The position numbers and the translations under genes are program-made. 64,000 nucleotides of DNA from an uncultured Sphingomonadaceae bacterium (GTDB lineage Bacteria; Pseudomonadota; Alphaproteobacteria; Sphingomonadales; Sphingomonadaceae), in the NCBI GenBank assembly GCA_937996655.1, contig CALKUK010000013.1, forward strand, positions 310,001 through 374,000. The letters are read 5' to 3'. Positions 1-8,941 of the stretch are shown piece by piece (within the stretch, counting starts at the first letter, position 1; every line of letters starts with the position of its first letter). The notes below the pieces were generated by a model. It saw only the letters and a list, made by a program, of their open reading frames with translations, searched no databases and was not told the DNA's origin.

Positions 1-1565
1 AGATAGGGCAAGTAGCCCGCTTTGGGTTCGACGATCTGCCGGTCAAAATCACCGTCGGCGTCTCCCTCTGCAACCGGGAAATGCCCCTTGTCCTGCACAT
101 AATGGCGATACGCAAAGACGGGGATGATCAGGAGAACCGCCAACAGCCCATTGCGCAGCGTGCCATCACCCCAAACATTCGCGCCTGCGCCCATCCAGAT
201 CATATTCAAAAAGCCAAAAGCCGCCCCAGTCGCCAATAGCCAGGTCGGGCAGCGATAGGGCCGGTTCCAGCTTCCCCGATCAATCCGGTGGATCCAACCG
301 GACTGCAAATTGAGGAAGTTGAACACGAAATAACAGACGTTGGAAATCATCAGCACCGCGAAATAATCAGACGCGAGCAGCAGCAAGATGTTGAAGACCA
401 GATCGGTCCACATGGCTGCCGTCGGCGCACCGTGCCGGTTGACGCGGGACAGGTAGCGCGGAAACCAGCCATCGACCGAGGCCTGATACAAGGTGCGGGA
501 TGACCCCATCATCGACGTCATGACGATCAACAACAGCGCCAGCACCAGCATGACGATGAGCAAATTGCCAATAACAGCCCCGCCGCCCAATATTTTGGCA
601 AGCGCATTGGCGACGCCCGACCCATCGTAAATCCCGGGATCAAGCATGCCCTGTAGTCCCAGCGAGCCCTGAAAAACGAGCGGGACGAGGGTGAAAATGG
701 CCATGCACAAAAGGCCAGAGGCAAAAATCGCGCGGGCGGTATCCTTTGCCGGATCCCGGAATTCGCGGGTGTAGCAGACCGCGGTCTCAAACCCGTAGGT
801 GGACCAGCCTGCTCCAAACATCGCCCCGGCCAGAAGCGTCAACCCGGCGGCATCCCAAGTGCCAAAGCTGATATGTCCCGCGGCATCGCGCACGATGGGC
901 AGGATCGGAAACAGGTTTTCGCGCGGCAGATCTCCGCTGATCAGCGGGACAATGCCCACGAGAAGCAAAGGCAACATGCATGCGATGCCCAGAATTCTCT
1001 GAAAATGTGCCGCACGGGCAGCCCCGTGATGCTGAAGGGCAAAGGTGAGCAGCAGGAACCCTGTGGCGATGATGGAGACAAGATTGACCCGCAAATGGAG
1101 CCCTTCCCGCACGAAATCGAGCGGGAGAAGATCAAACTGCCATTGCCGGATGGCGGCATCCGCCGGAAACAAGCTTGCCATGACATAGCCTGCGCCAAGG
1201 CTTGTCCCAAGCGCCAGCACTGGAGACCAGGCGAGCCAGTTGCACCAGACGGAAATAGGCGCGATGAACTTACCGTAAGGCAGCCAACCCGCCGCTCCGT
1301 AGACAGAGGCTCCGCCGGATTTGTTGGGATAGAGGCCAGCAATCTCGGCGTAGACGAAGGATTGCACAAACCCCATCAGGATCGATGCGATCCAGATCAC
1401 CCAGCTTGGCTGCCCGATCATGGTCGCGATGCCGCCCATGGTCAAAAGGACGCCTGCAGGGACCCCGCTCGACGCCCAAAAGGCGTCTTTCCAATCAAGC
1501 TGGCGCTGCAACTGCATTGGGCTGCCTGCCTGCCCCGCGTCCGATACCGCCGCCGTGCTCGCCAC
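1..1565 (-). CDS. APC-superfamily amino acid permease (C-terminus beyond window)
   Basis: The frame stays open from the left edge to a GTG at 1565, about 521 codons, so the 3' end is missing. The GTG is preceded by a GGGGGAG ribosome site with 8 bases spacing; an ATG 16 codons further in (1517) is the alternative. The translation is very hydrophobic, with roughly a dozen membrane stretches. It begins with a short polar segment followed by an APC-like first helix (FWASSGVPAGVLLTMGGIA), then GLYPNKSGGASVYGAAGW and later GAGWSTYGFETAVCYTREF, which fit the amino acid-polyamine-organocation family. The expected role is uptake of an amino acid or amine across the inner membrane; the substrate cannot be told. 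It lies 83 bp downstream of a TonB receptor on the same strand and could be cotranscribed with it. Family assignment is firm, substrate unknown. Confidence 0.85.
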   Translation of the reverse strand, partial: MASTAAVSDAGQAGSPMQLQRQLDWKDAFWASSGVPAGVLLTMGGIATMIGQPSWVIWIASILMGFVQSFVYAEIAGLYPNKSGGASVYGAAGWLPYGKFIAPISVWCNWLAWSPVLALGTSLGAGYVMASLFPADAAIRQWQFDLLPLDFVREGLHLRVNLVSIIATGFLLLTFALQHHGAARAAHFQRILGIACMLPLLLVGIVPLISGDLPRENLFPILPIVRDAAGHISFGTWDAAGLTLLAGAMFGAGWSTYGFETAVCYTREFRDPAKDTARAIFASGLLCMAIFTLVPLVFQGSLGLQGMLDPGIYDGSGVANALAKILGGGAVIGNLLIVMLVLALLLIVMTSMMGSSRTLYQASVDGWFPRYLSRVNRHGAPTAAMWTDLVFNILLLLASDYFAVLMISNVCYFVFNFLNLQSGWIHRIDRGSWNRPYRCPTWLLATGAAFGFLNMIWMGAGANVWGDGTLRNGLLAVLLIIPVFAYRHYVQDKGHFPVAEGDADGDFDRQIVEPKAGYLPY

Positions 1566-1576
1566 CCGTCAATCTC

Positions 1577-1593
1577 CCCCGAAAACTTCGGGG
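1577..1593 (-). promoter_or_regulatory. Hairpin overlapping the permease ribosome site
   Basis: A perfect 7-bp inverted repeat (CCCCGAA / TTCGGGG, 3-nt loop) sits between the TonB receptor stop and the permease start. On the minus strand its 3' arm merges into the GGGGGAG ribosome-binding sequence. It could act as a weak intercistronic terminator, an mRNA stability element, or a structure that limits permease translation. No T-tract follows, so a classical terminator is unlikely. Confidence 0.4.
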
Positions 1594-1648
1594 CCGACCG
1601 CGCCATGGGATGGAGCAGCCGGCCCTAACTTATTCCGCCCTCAGCGCA

Positions 1649-4093
1649 TCATTTACCGAAATTGTAACGAACGGTGAGGCCCCAGGTGCGCGGCTTGGCA
1701 TAAACGCCCAGCGTATCGCCCCAATAGAGCGACCCATCGAACGCATAGACGCGATAGGCGCGGTTGAAGAGGTTGTTTACGAACAGGGCCACATCGACCT
1801 TCTCATTCGCGGTGGTGAAGCCGAGGCGACCATTGGCGACGCCATAGCCCCCTTCCCGCTCAACCGGCGCGCACATGACGGTGAAGCACATTTTACTTTG
1901 GAAGATCGCATCCGCCTGAACCGAGGCTGTGCCGCCTGCCAGAGCAAATTCATAGCGCGCCATGGCACTGCCCGAGACTTTGGGGGCCTGCGGCAGATCC
2001 CGCGTCACAACCGTAACGCCGTCCGGCAACAGGACGTCCTTTACCTTGCTGTCCTGATAGGCACCGGACAGTTGCAACGTCAGCCCGGGGGCCGGGCGTG
2101 TCATGAAGTCCGCCTCAATGCCCTTCACCGTGGCAGGAAGATTGCGGACAACCTGCGTGAAGCCGACCTGCACAAACGCCTGATAGTTCTGATAATCATA
2201 ATAGAAGGCCGCAACATTGAACGTCGTTCCCGGCGCCAATGTCGTCTTCAGGCCGATTTCATAATCATTCAGCGTCTCCGGCCGATAGGCCAGATTGTTG
2301 AGGGTATCGACCAGCTGAGACGGGAACGGCGTTCCCGTGGAGAAGGTGAACCCACCTGATTTGGAACCGCGGTTATAGCTGGCATAGGCCAGCACCCGGT
2401 CGGTCGGCTTATAGTCAATTTCAGCGCGTGCCGTCACGCCACTGAAATTGGGCGACGCTGCGTCCGGCGTAATGGTCACGCCCGACGTGCCTGCACCATA
2501 GGTCCATGATGCCGGGGTGTTGGTGCCCGTCAGGTCATTATAAGAGACGCCGCTTGGCCCGAAGTGGAGCGACAGCGCGTAGAGCGGCAAGGTGTGCGTG
2601 GCGTTGTAGTCGCCAACCTTATGATCGTGCCAATAGCGCAAGCCACCGATCAGCTTCACCTGATCGCTGAGCTTGAATTCGTTCTGCGCGAAGAGCGCAT
2701 AAGATTCCGTCTTCTGGGTGAAATTGACGCTGGGATCGTAGCCGTCGAACGGCGTTGCATATTTGGCCTTGTACTTCCCGTCGATGATCATGCCGAAGGC
2801 ACCCACGGTGAGGAAATTCCGGTCCGACGTCTTCGACAGCCGCAATTCCTGCGAATATTGGTTCACATTCGCATCCTGGAAAAACACTGTCCCCGACGCG
2901 TAGCAGGTCAGCGCGGTATTCGGCGCCGGGCACGGCGCCGTGGCGGGCGGCGTGACGTTTTCAACATAGGGAATTTCCGGCGGGCCATCGCCGCTTTCAA
3001 TGTAGAATTTGTTGAGGTGCTGGTAATCCGAAATCGAGGTCAGGTCGAAACCACCGATTTCAGCGTCAATGCGCAGCGTGCTGCCAAAGAGCTTACGGTC
3101 AACATAGGCATTGCCTGTGCCCGCCGTCTTCCAGGGGCTGCCGCCCTGCGATGCGGCGATTGCCGGATTGAAATAGCCATTGCCGGCCGTGCCCGTGACG
3201 CCCCAATAGGCGCACGTTGCTGTCGGCGCGAGAAACTCCCCCTGGAACTGCGCATTGGGGCAGGCTGGGCCATAGTTATAGACGCCGGCCTGACGCTCCT
3301 TATCCGCCTGAGAATAACGCAGCGTCAGCTTCGCCTTGAAGGCGGAGTTGGGATGGTAATCAAAAATACCCCGCATCGCCCAATGGTTGTTCGCCCCGCG
3401 GTCCTTCTCCCCCGGGGTGATGTTCTTGATGTAGCCATCGTCACGATCAAAAATGCCCGAAACACGCGCGCTCAATGTGTCGCTCAGCGGACCGGAGATC
3501 GCACCTTCAACCTGCGTCTGGTTGTAGCGGCCATAGGTCAGGCGGGCATAGCCATCCAGAACATCGGTCGGCTGGCTGGAAATGAACTGCACAGCCCCGC
3601 CAGTCGCGTTGCGGCCAAACAGCGTGCCCTGCGGACCCCGCAGCGCTTCGACACGCGCGAGATCGAAAATGGGGAAGCTCGCGGTCGTGATGGAACTGGC
3701 GTAGGAGTCATCCTGATAAACCGCGACAGGCGGCTCCTGCTGATCGCCATAGTCATTCTGCGACACACCGCGCATGTTGAAGACGACCTGCGAGGACGAA
3801 TAAGCGTTGTATTTCAGGTTTGGAATGGCCGACACAACATCGGTCGCATTGGTGATGTTGCGATTGTTCAGGTCGTCCTTGCTCAACACCGAGATGGCGA
3901 TGCCGACGTCCTGCAACTTCTGCTCACGCTTTTGCGCGGTAACGACGATTTCCGTGCCATCCGCATCTTCCGCACCGGGTGCAGAGGCCGGTTCCGCCGC
4001 AGACACTTGTGCTGCTGCCAACGCAACAGTCAGCGCCGTACCGGAACGCAGAATTCGGCCAAATTTGGCCATGTGGAAGGCAGTCGTCATCAT
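1649..4093 (-). CDS. TonB-dependent outer-membrane receptor
   Basis: About 814 residues, normal for the family. The start chosen is the ATG at 4093, preceded by AAGGGG, giving a signal peptide (positively charged start, then SGTALTVALAAAQVSAA). A TonB-box/plug start follows (GTEIVVTAQKREQKLQDV), then plug motifs with RGVSQND, ARVEALRGPQGTLFGRNATGG, and a long beta-barrel ending TVRYNFGK. It imports a ligand across the outer membrane using TonB-ExbBD energy. There is no STN domain, so it is a plain transporter. The ligand is not evident; neighbours (permease on one side, acyl-CoA dehydrogenase and SDR on the other) suggest an organic carbon source rather than iron, but this is inference. The 280-bp upstream gap carries an AT-rich palindrome at 4327-4346. 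Confidence 0.9.
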   Translation of the reverse strand: MMTTAFHMAKFGRILRSGTALTVALAAAQVSAAEPASAPGAEDADGTEIVVTAQKREQKLQDVGIAISVLSKDDLNNRNITNATDVVSAIPNLKYNAYSSSQVVFNMRGVSQNDYGDQQEPPVAVYQDDSYASSITTASFPIFDLARVEALRGPQGTLFGRNATGGAVQFISSQPTDVLDGYARLTYGRYNQTQVEGAISGPLSDTLSARVSGIFDRDDGYIKNITPGEKDRGANNHWAMRGIFDYHPNSAFKAKLTLRYSQADKERQAGVYNYGPACPNAQFQGEFLAPTATCAYWGVTGTAGNGYFNPAIAASQGGSPWKTAGTGNAYVDRKLFGSTLRIDAEIGGFDLTSISDYQHLNKFYIESGDGPPEIPYVENVTPPATAPCPAPNTALTCYASGTVFFQDANVNQYSQELRLSKTSDRNFLTVGAFGMIIDGKYKAKYATPFDGYDPSVNFTQKTESYALFAQNEFKLSDQVKLIGGLRYWHDHKVGDYNATHTLPLYALSLHFGPSGVSYNDLTGTNTPASWTYGAGTSGVTITPDAASPNFSGVTARAEIDYKPTDRVLAYASYNRGSKSGGFTFSTGTPFPSQLVDTLNNLAYRPETLNDYEIGLKTTLAPGTTFNVAAFYYDYQNYQAFVQVGFTQVVRNLPATVKGIEADFMTRPAPGLTLQLSGAYQDSKVKDVLLPDGVTVVTRDLPQAPKVSGSAMARYEFALAGGTASVQADAIFQSKMCFTVMCAPVEREGGYGVANGRLGFTTANEKVDVALFVNNLFNRAYRVYAFDGSLYWGDTLGVYAKPRTWGLTVRYNFGK

Positions 4094-4326
4094 ATAGTCC
4101 CCTTTATGACGCAGCATCCGGCTTATTTTTTCGCCAACACGAACGTCTGTTTTCATCCCTTTGAGCGTGATTGATTAAACATAATGGACGTGCGTGCAAG
4201 GCCGCGGCGGGGGTGCTGGTGGAAAAGGACCACAACGTAGTAGCTCCAAACTCCTCCTGAGAATTCAGCGCATTATCGCCCGTAACGGCGACTTTCCGGA
4301 GGTTGGAGGCGAAGCCTCATCACAGA

Positions 4327-4346
4327 AATATCTAAATATAGATATT
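4327..4346. promoter_or_regulatory. Palindromic operator candidate upstream of TonB receptor
   Basis: Perfect inverted repeat with 8-bp arms AATATCTA and TAGATATT separated by 4 bp, in an AT-rich stretch that contrasts with the GC-rich surroundings. It lies in the gap upstream of the TonB receptor at 1649-4093 and just past the stop of the acyl-CoA dehydrogenase. It is a plausible repressor or activator site for the receptor. The cognate regulator is not in the window. Confidence 0.4.
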
Positions 4347-4373
4347 AGAAGACCTAATTTTTGATCAGTCTCC

Positions 4374-5540
4374 CTAGTCCCGCGTGCCCAGCAGGTTACG
4401 CGCAACAACCCAATTGTGGATTTCACTGGGGCCGTCATAGATCCGCATGGTCCGCAATTTTCCAGACATCAGATAGAGCGGGAGCTCTCGCGTCATGCCC
4501 ATGCCGCCAAACATCTGCATGGCATGATCGACAATCTCGTAGGCGGATTCCGTGCAATAGGATTTCACCATCGAAATTTCCTGACGCGTGTCACGCCCTT
4601 CATCGAGCTTCCAGGCGCAATCATAGGTCATCAACCGCATCGCGTGAATGCGCGTTGCCGCATCGGCCACCCAGTTCTGGATGGTTTGCCGCGAGGCCAA
4701 GGGTTGGCCAAAGGTCACCCGCTGCGGCGCATAGTCAATCATCATGTCGAGCGCGCGCTGCGCCATCCCGATGGACCAAGAGGCCATTTCAATGCGGCGC
4801 GTGCCTAAGCGGACCTGCATCGGGGCAAAGCCCTGCCCACGCTTGCCCAGCAATTTCCAGCCCGGAACACGGCAATCTTCCAGCGCAATCTCATAGGTCG
4901 CGGTGCCGTCGATCATCGGGATTTTGCGCAGAACGTTGAAGCCCGGCGTATCCCGATCCACTAGAAACGCAGACATGCCGTTGCGGCCATTCGGGTTCTT
5001 GTCCGTCACGGCCATCAGGATCGTGAAATCGGCCTCGTCCGCCTTCGTGATCCAGATTTTGCGGCCGTTGATGATCCAGTCTTCCCCATCCTGCACCGCC
5101 GTTGTCTTCATGCCAGCTGGGTCAGCCCCGGCGCCGGGTTCCGATATGCCAATCGCAGAAATCGTCTCACCGCGCACATAGGGTGCCAGATAGGCCTCCC
5201 GCTGACGTTCGTCCGCTGCCACCATCATCATCCGCAAGTTCGGGGAGTCCGGCGGCAAGGTGTAAGGCGTTGCCGTGCGGCCCAATTCTTCATTCACACC
5301 GACCATGGCGACCATCGGCAAGTTCATGCCCCCGACTTCTTCCGGCGCATCAAGCCCCCAAAGCCCAAGATCACGCGACACCGCATCGACCTTCGCCAAT
5401 TGCTCGGTCGTCAGATAGCTCCCCTGCCCTGACGATTCCTTTTGCAGGACGAAGCCTTCGAGCGGGATCAGTTCTGAATCCACAAACTTGCGGACCAGAT
5501 CTTTCAACATGCGGTGCTCTTCGGCGAGCTCAAAATTCAT
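4374..5540 (-). CDS. Acyl-CoA dehydrogenase family protein
   Basis: 388 residues from the ATG at 5540 (a TTG two codons upstream is possible), the usual length for FAD-dependent acyl-CoA dehydrogenases. Recognisable elements are the N-terminal helical domain (FELAEEHRMLKDLVRKFVDSE), the flavin/substrate segment AIGISEPGAGADPAGMKTTA, WIINGRKIWITKADEAD, and the C-terminal MFGGMGMTRELPLYLMSG...RIYDGPSEIHNWVVAR. The enzyme would oxidise an acyl-CoA to the 2-enoyl-CoA in the cytoplasm, passing electrons to ETF. It sits 64 bp downstream of an HSD10-like SDR on the same strand, so the two likely form a beta-oxidation-type pair. The acyl substrate is unknown. Confidence 0.9.
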   Translation of the reverse strand: MNFELAEEHRMLKDLVRKFVDSELIPLEGFVLQKESSGQGSYLTTEQLAKVDAVSRDLGLWGLDAPEEVGGMNLPMVAMVGVNEELGRTATPYTLPPDSPNLRMMMVAADERQREAYLAPYVRGETISAIGISEPGAGADPAGMKTTAVQDGEDWIINGRKIWITKADEADFTILMAVTDKNPNGRNGMSAFLVDRDTPGFNVLRKIPMIDGTATYEIALEDCRVPGWKLLGKRGQGFAPMQVRLGTRRIEMASWSIGMAQRALDMMIDYAPQRVTFGQPLASRQTIQNWVADAATRIHAMRLMTYDCAWKLDEGRDTRQEISMVKSYCTESAYEIVDHAMQMFGGMGMTRELPLYLMSGKLRTMRIYDGPSEIHNWVVARNLLGTRD

Positions 5541-5604
5541 AACCAATTTTTCCCGAAATGATGGAGGCGACCTGACGACCGCACCTTAACGTCTTATCCA
5601 GAAA

Positions 5605-6387
5605 TCAACGCGGAGCCATGCGGATCGCACCATCCAGACGGATGCTTTGCCCGTTGAAATAGCTGTTGCGCACCAATTCCATCACAAGACTGCCAAACTC
5701 CTCCGGCTTCCCCAGACGTTTGGGGAACGGCACCGATGCGGCAAGGCTGTCCAGCACCTGCGGCTTTGCCCCAAGCATCAGCGGGGTCGCGAAAATGCCG
5801 GGCATGATCGAGTTGACGCGGATGCCAAGGTCCATCAGATCCCGCGCCATCGGCAGCACCAGACCATTCACGCCGGCCTTGGCGGACCCATAGGTGATCT
5901 GCCCGATCTGACCATCCTGTGCCGCGACTGAGGCCGTCAGCGTGATCACGCCGCGCTCCCCATCTTCAAGCGGCTCAAGACTTGCCATCCCTTCTGCGGA
6001 AAGAGACGCAAGCCTATAACTTGCAATGAGAATTCCATGAACACCATAAGCATAGTCTTCGGTCGACAGGCGCTTTAGCTTACCGGCCTCCTTGTCATAA
6101 GCCAGCGTTTTGCCGCGACGCGTCGCCATCGCGCAATGGACCAGAATCCGCTCCTGCCCATGGGCCGCACGTGCCGCTTCAAAACCGGCGACAACGGACG
6201 CTTCATCCATGATGTCGACTTTGCAGAACAGCCCACCAATCGCCTTGGCGACCTCCGAGCCTGCGTCTTCATTCAGGTCAAAAATCGCTACTTTGACGCC
6301 TGCAGCCGCCAGCGCTTCAGCAGAGGCTCGACCCAGTCCAGAAGCGCCGCCTGTCACGACCGCGGACGTTGTGCTCTCAAGTTTCAT
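5605..6387 (-). CDS. SDR oxidoreductase, 3-hydroxyacyl-CoA dehydrogenase (HSD10)-like
   Basis: 260 residues with GAGGAAG ribosome site before ATG 6387. The N-terminal NAD-binding motif TGGASGLG (about residues 12-19) and the catalytic YGSAK are present. The C-terminus (LVLPMARDLMDLGIRVNSIMPG, VPFPKRLGKPEEFGSLV, FNGQSIRLDGAIRM) resembles type II 3-hydroxyacyl-CoA dehydrogenases. It probably interconverts a 3-hydroxyacyl-CoA and 3-ketoacyl-CoA with NAD. Its pairing with the acyl-CoA dehydrogenase downstream supports a role in acyl-CoA degradation. A 130-bp gap separates it from the STN-type TonB receptor upstream, so it may have its own promoter. An unrelated alcohol substrate cannot be excluded. 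Confidence 0.85.
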   Translation of the reverse strand: MKLESTTSAVVTGGASGLGRASAEALAAAGVKVAIFDLNEDAGSEVAKAIGGLFCKVDIMDEASVVAGFEAARAAHGQERILVHCAMATRRGKTLAYDKEAGKLKRLSTEDYAYGVHGILIASYRLASLSAEGMASLEPLEDGERGVITLTASVAAQDGQIGQITYGSAKAGVNGLVLPMARDLMDLGIRVNSIMPGIFATPLMLGAKPQVLDSLAASVPFPKRLGKPEEFGSLVMELVRNSYFNGQSIRLDGAIRMAPR

Positions 6388-6517
6388 TTCGGCTTCCTCA
6401 CATTTTCATACTGTTTGGCAGGCTCGGCGCCGGCTCTGCAAGGGCCATCATAATGTCGGCGCAGAGAACTGCCACTGGCGCATCTATCAATCGCAACAGA
6501 CAGATGGCCAAGGTCGG

Positions 6518-8941
6518 CTAGTTCCAGGCTCTGGTGACAGTCAGGCCGATAGCCCGCGGCTTTTGCGGCGTGATTTGGCGGACGCTCTGGATCGAGAACG
6601 GGTTGCCGTACCCAAAGGTGTCTGCCTTCGTATTCAAAGCGTTTTCCAAACGCACGGCGAACGACCAATTATCGACGCTAAAGGACGCGTCGAGGTCCAG
6701 CGAGGTTCTGGCACCGATCCGCCGGTTGAGCGCGGGATCAAGGCTCAACCGCGTTGCCCCAATGAAGGATAGATTGCCGCCAAGATTATATCCCCCTCGT
6801 CCCAGATCACCAGCCAAACCTGCGTTGAGGTGCCCTTTCACCGCTGGAACCACAGGCAAAGAGAGATCGTTTGGAAGCGGCAAATTGGGGTCTGGCTTTT
6901 CAAGCTTGGCATGCTGAACACTCAACCCAGCGCCAAGGCGAAATGGCCCATTGTTCCACTGCACGTCCGTTGCCACACCATAGATGACGCCAGTGCCGCT
7001 ATTGCGTGTTGCGACGAGGCCATTTGGCAACAGATAGTCAGACTGGACGTGGGACCAATTGGCGAAATATCCGTTGGCATTCAGCTTCAGCCGAGCGTCG
7101 CGCGACGTCAGGCGGCCGCCAATTTCAGCGGATTGGAGCTCATCAGATTCAAACCCCTCCTGCCCCACTGGCGCAAAGGGACTGAGCCCTGCAGGTCGAA
7201 AAGCGCTGGCAAAGCGCGCATAGGCAAAAGCGCGGTCATTAATGGTCCACCCCAAAGATGCGCTTGGGCTTACGTTCAATCGACGTGTGGACCGGGACGT
7301 CGCGCGCCCGGGGCCTGCGATGTCATCCTCTGTGACCGTGCGGAACATGCGCGCGCCTGCATCCATCCGGACGCGTGACAGGAGTGGAAAGGAAATTTGG
7401 CCAAAGGCTGCAAGCTCCGCATTTTTTTGCCGAAGACCGCCAACCTGAACGTCACCGCCGCCCGCCAAGGCCGTAACAACCGCATCGAGCGTCGTTGTGG
7501 CACGCAGATAGGATAGTCCGCCAATCCAGCGCACCTTATGGCCTCCGGACAACCGGACTTCCTGACCGCGCACATCATATTGACGGCTATCTTCAAAAAG
7601 CACGCTGCCAGATTGGCCGAACACGCCGGCAGCAGAACTGGCATCCAGCGCAGACGTCACCTCATGAGAGGTCCAGCTTGTGGTCGACAGCAGGTCGGCC
7701 TCCCCAAGCTTTCCATGCACAGCCAACCGGGCGTTGATAAAGTCATTGTCATGAGGTTCGGCCAGTGAGCCTGTGCGTTCAAACAGGTTGCTACCCGCGT
7801 CGACATATTGGCTGTCCCGAACGTGCAGCATCTGCAGGGCACCGGATAGGTCAACCGACCAGTCGACAGCCGGAAGCCAATGCAGGTTGGCGCGGGCCCC
7901 GCTCATGACGCTGGAATTGCTGTCATGCCCATTTGCGCCATCACGCTCAATCCACCCGGCTTCGTTGGCGCCATAAGCGACGACGCGCAGGGCAAGGGCA
8001 TCACGCGCCAATGGCAGATTGAGCATCGCACTCCCGCTCTGGCCGATCCCACCATGCGTGACCCCGTCCACACCGAGTGAAACGACAGCCTGCGTCGCAT
8101 CTGCGCGCGCCACACGCGGCAGAATGCGATAAACCCCACCCAGAGCGCCGGTGCCGTGCATTGGGCCCTGCGGCCCCTCCAAAAGCTCGACCCGATCAAT
8201 ATCAACCAGTCGCAATTCCGGGTCTGGCGCGTTGAAGGTGACGCGCGCATCATCAATTTCGATGGTGACGGTGGACTGGCTGACACCATTGAATGGACTG
8301 TCTGAAATGCCCCGCAAATAGGCTTTATTCCGTCCCGGACCGAGATTGGACAGAACCAGACCATCCTCAATTTGGGCAATGGCGCCTGTTGTGGGCACCG
8401 CCCCAAACCGCAACAGGGCGGAAGACCCAACGATATGGGCCGACAGCGGAAGGGAGCGCAGACTGTCCCCCGTCTTGCTGGCCGTCACCACAATGTCGGG
8501 CGACGGCACATCCGGTGCGGCGACAGGACGGGGCGTCGATGGCAGGCGGGGTGGCAGAGGGGTGTGCGGCTCAGACGCTTTGTGGGGCTTTGAGACAATA
8601 CGCCAAGCCTGCGGGCCGGTTTGGCGGGCTTCGAAATCCGTATTTTTCAGGATCCTGCGAAATGCCTCCGCCAGATCCATGGTACCGCGAAGTGCTGGAA
8701 CCCGAAGGGCTGGGAGCCGCTCTGGTAGGCCGATGGACGCGCCCGTCTGCGTCGCAAGTGCAATGAAGGCATCGATCAGCGACCCTGCTGGTATCGAAAT
8801 GGAGGCCCGGGACGGTCGGGAGACCGTCTGCGCCTGCGCGTGGTTAGCACCCAGCCCCGAGCTGCACAGAAGCGCCACAATCAGTGCGCGGCACGCCCAC
8901 GAAGTCGGCAAGAGTCGTGTCGAGCGCGCGTCCGTCACCAA
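6518..8941 (-). CDS. TonB-dependent transducer with N-terminal STN signalling domain (FecA-like)
   Basis: Up to 807 residues. The start is uncertain: TTG 8941 and GTG 8938 both precede a signal peptide (ALIVALLCSSGLGANHAQAQ). After it comes a secretin/TonB short N-terminal domain (SISIPAGSLIDAFIALATQTG, about residues 45-110), a proline-rich linker, the TonB-box/plug (SPDIVVTASKTGDSL) and plug and barrel (VDRVELLEGPQGPMHGTGALGG). STN domains contact a FecR-type anti-sigma factor, so binding of a ligand outside the cell is relayed to the ECF sigma factor encoded two genes upstream. The 5' end overlaps the fecR-like gene by up to 98 bp, which implies translational coupling. The ligand is not identifiable; iron chelate is the default for the family. 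Confidence 0.9.
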   Translation of the reverse strand: MVTDARSTRLLPTSWACRALIVALLCSSGLGANHAQAQTVSRPSRASISIPAGSLIDAFIALATQTGASIGLPERLPALRVPALRGTMDLAEAFRRILKNTDFEARQTGPQAWRIVSKPHKASEPHTPLPPRLPSTPRPVAAPDVPSPDIVVTASKTGDSLRSLPLSAHIVGSSALLRFGAVPTTGAIAQIEDGLVLSNLGPGRNKAYLRGISDSPFNGVSQSTVTIEIDDARVTFNAPDPELRLVDIDRVELLEGPQGPMHGTGALGGVYRILPRVARADATQAVVSLGVDGVTHGGIGQSGSAMLNLPLARDALALRVVAYGANEAGWIERDGANGHDSNSSVMSGARANLHWLPAVDWSVDLSGALQMLHVRDSQYVDAGSNLFERTGSLAEPHDNDFINARLAVHGKLGEADLLSTTSWTSHEVTSALDASSAAGVFGQSGSVLFEDSRQYDVRGQEVRLSGGHKVRWIGGLSYLRATTTLDAVVTALAGGGDVQVGGLRQKNAELAAFGQISFPLLSRVRMDAGARMFRTVTEDDIAGPGRATSRSTRRLNVSPSASLGWTINDRAFAYARFASAFRPAGLSPFAPVGQEGFESDELQSAEIGGRLTSRDARLKLNANGYFANWSHVQSDYLLPNGLVATRNSGTGVIYGVATDVQWNNGPFRLGAGLSVQHAKLEKPDPNLPLPNDLSLPVVPAVKGHLNAGLAGDLGRGGYNLGGNLSFIGATRLSLDPALNRRIGARTSLDLDASFSVDNWSFAVRLENALNTKADTFGYGNPFSIQSVRQITPQKPRAIGLTVTRAWN

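Noticed and set aside
1..1565. Possible broken permease, because several short overlapping frames appear in this stretch
   Set aside because: Reading the correct minus-strand frame by hand gives one uninterrupted permease to the window edge; the short frames are shadows.
2564..4174. 536-codon plus-strand frame opposite the TonB receptor
   Set aside because: Arginine/isoleucine-rich nonsense composition and full overlap with a well-supported TonB receptor; a codon-bias shadow.
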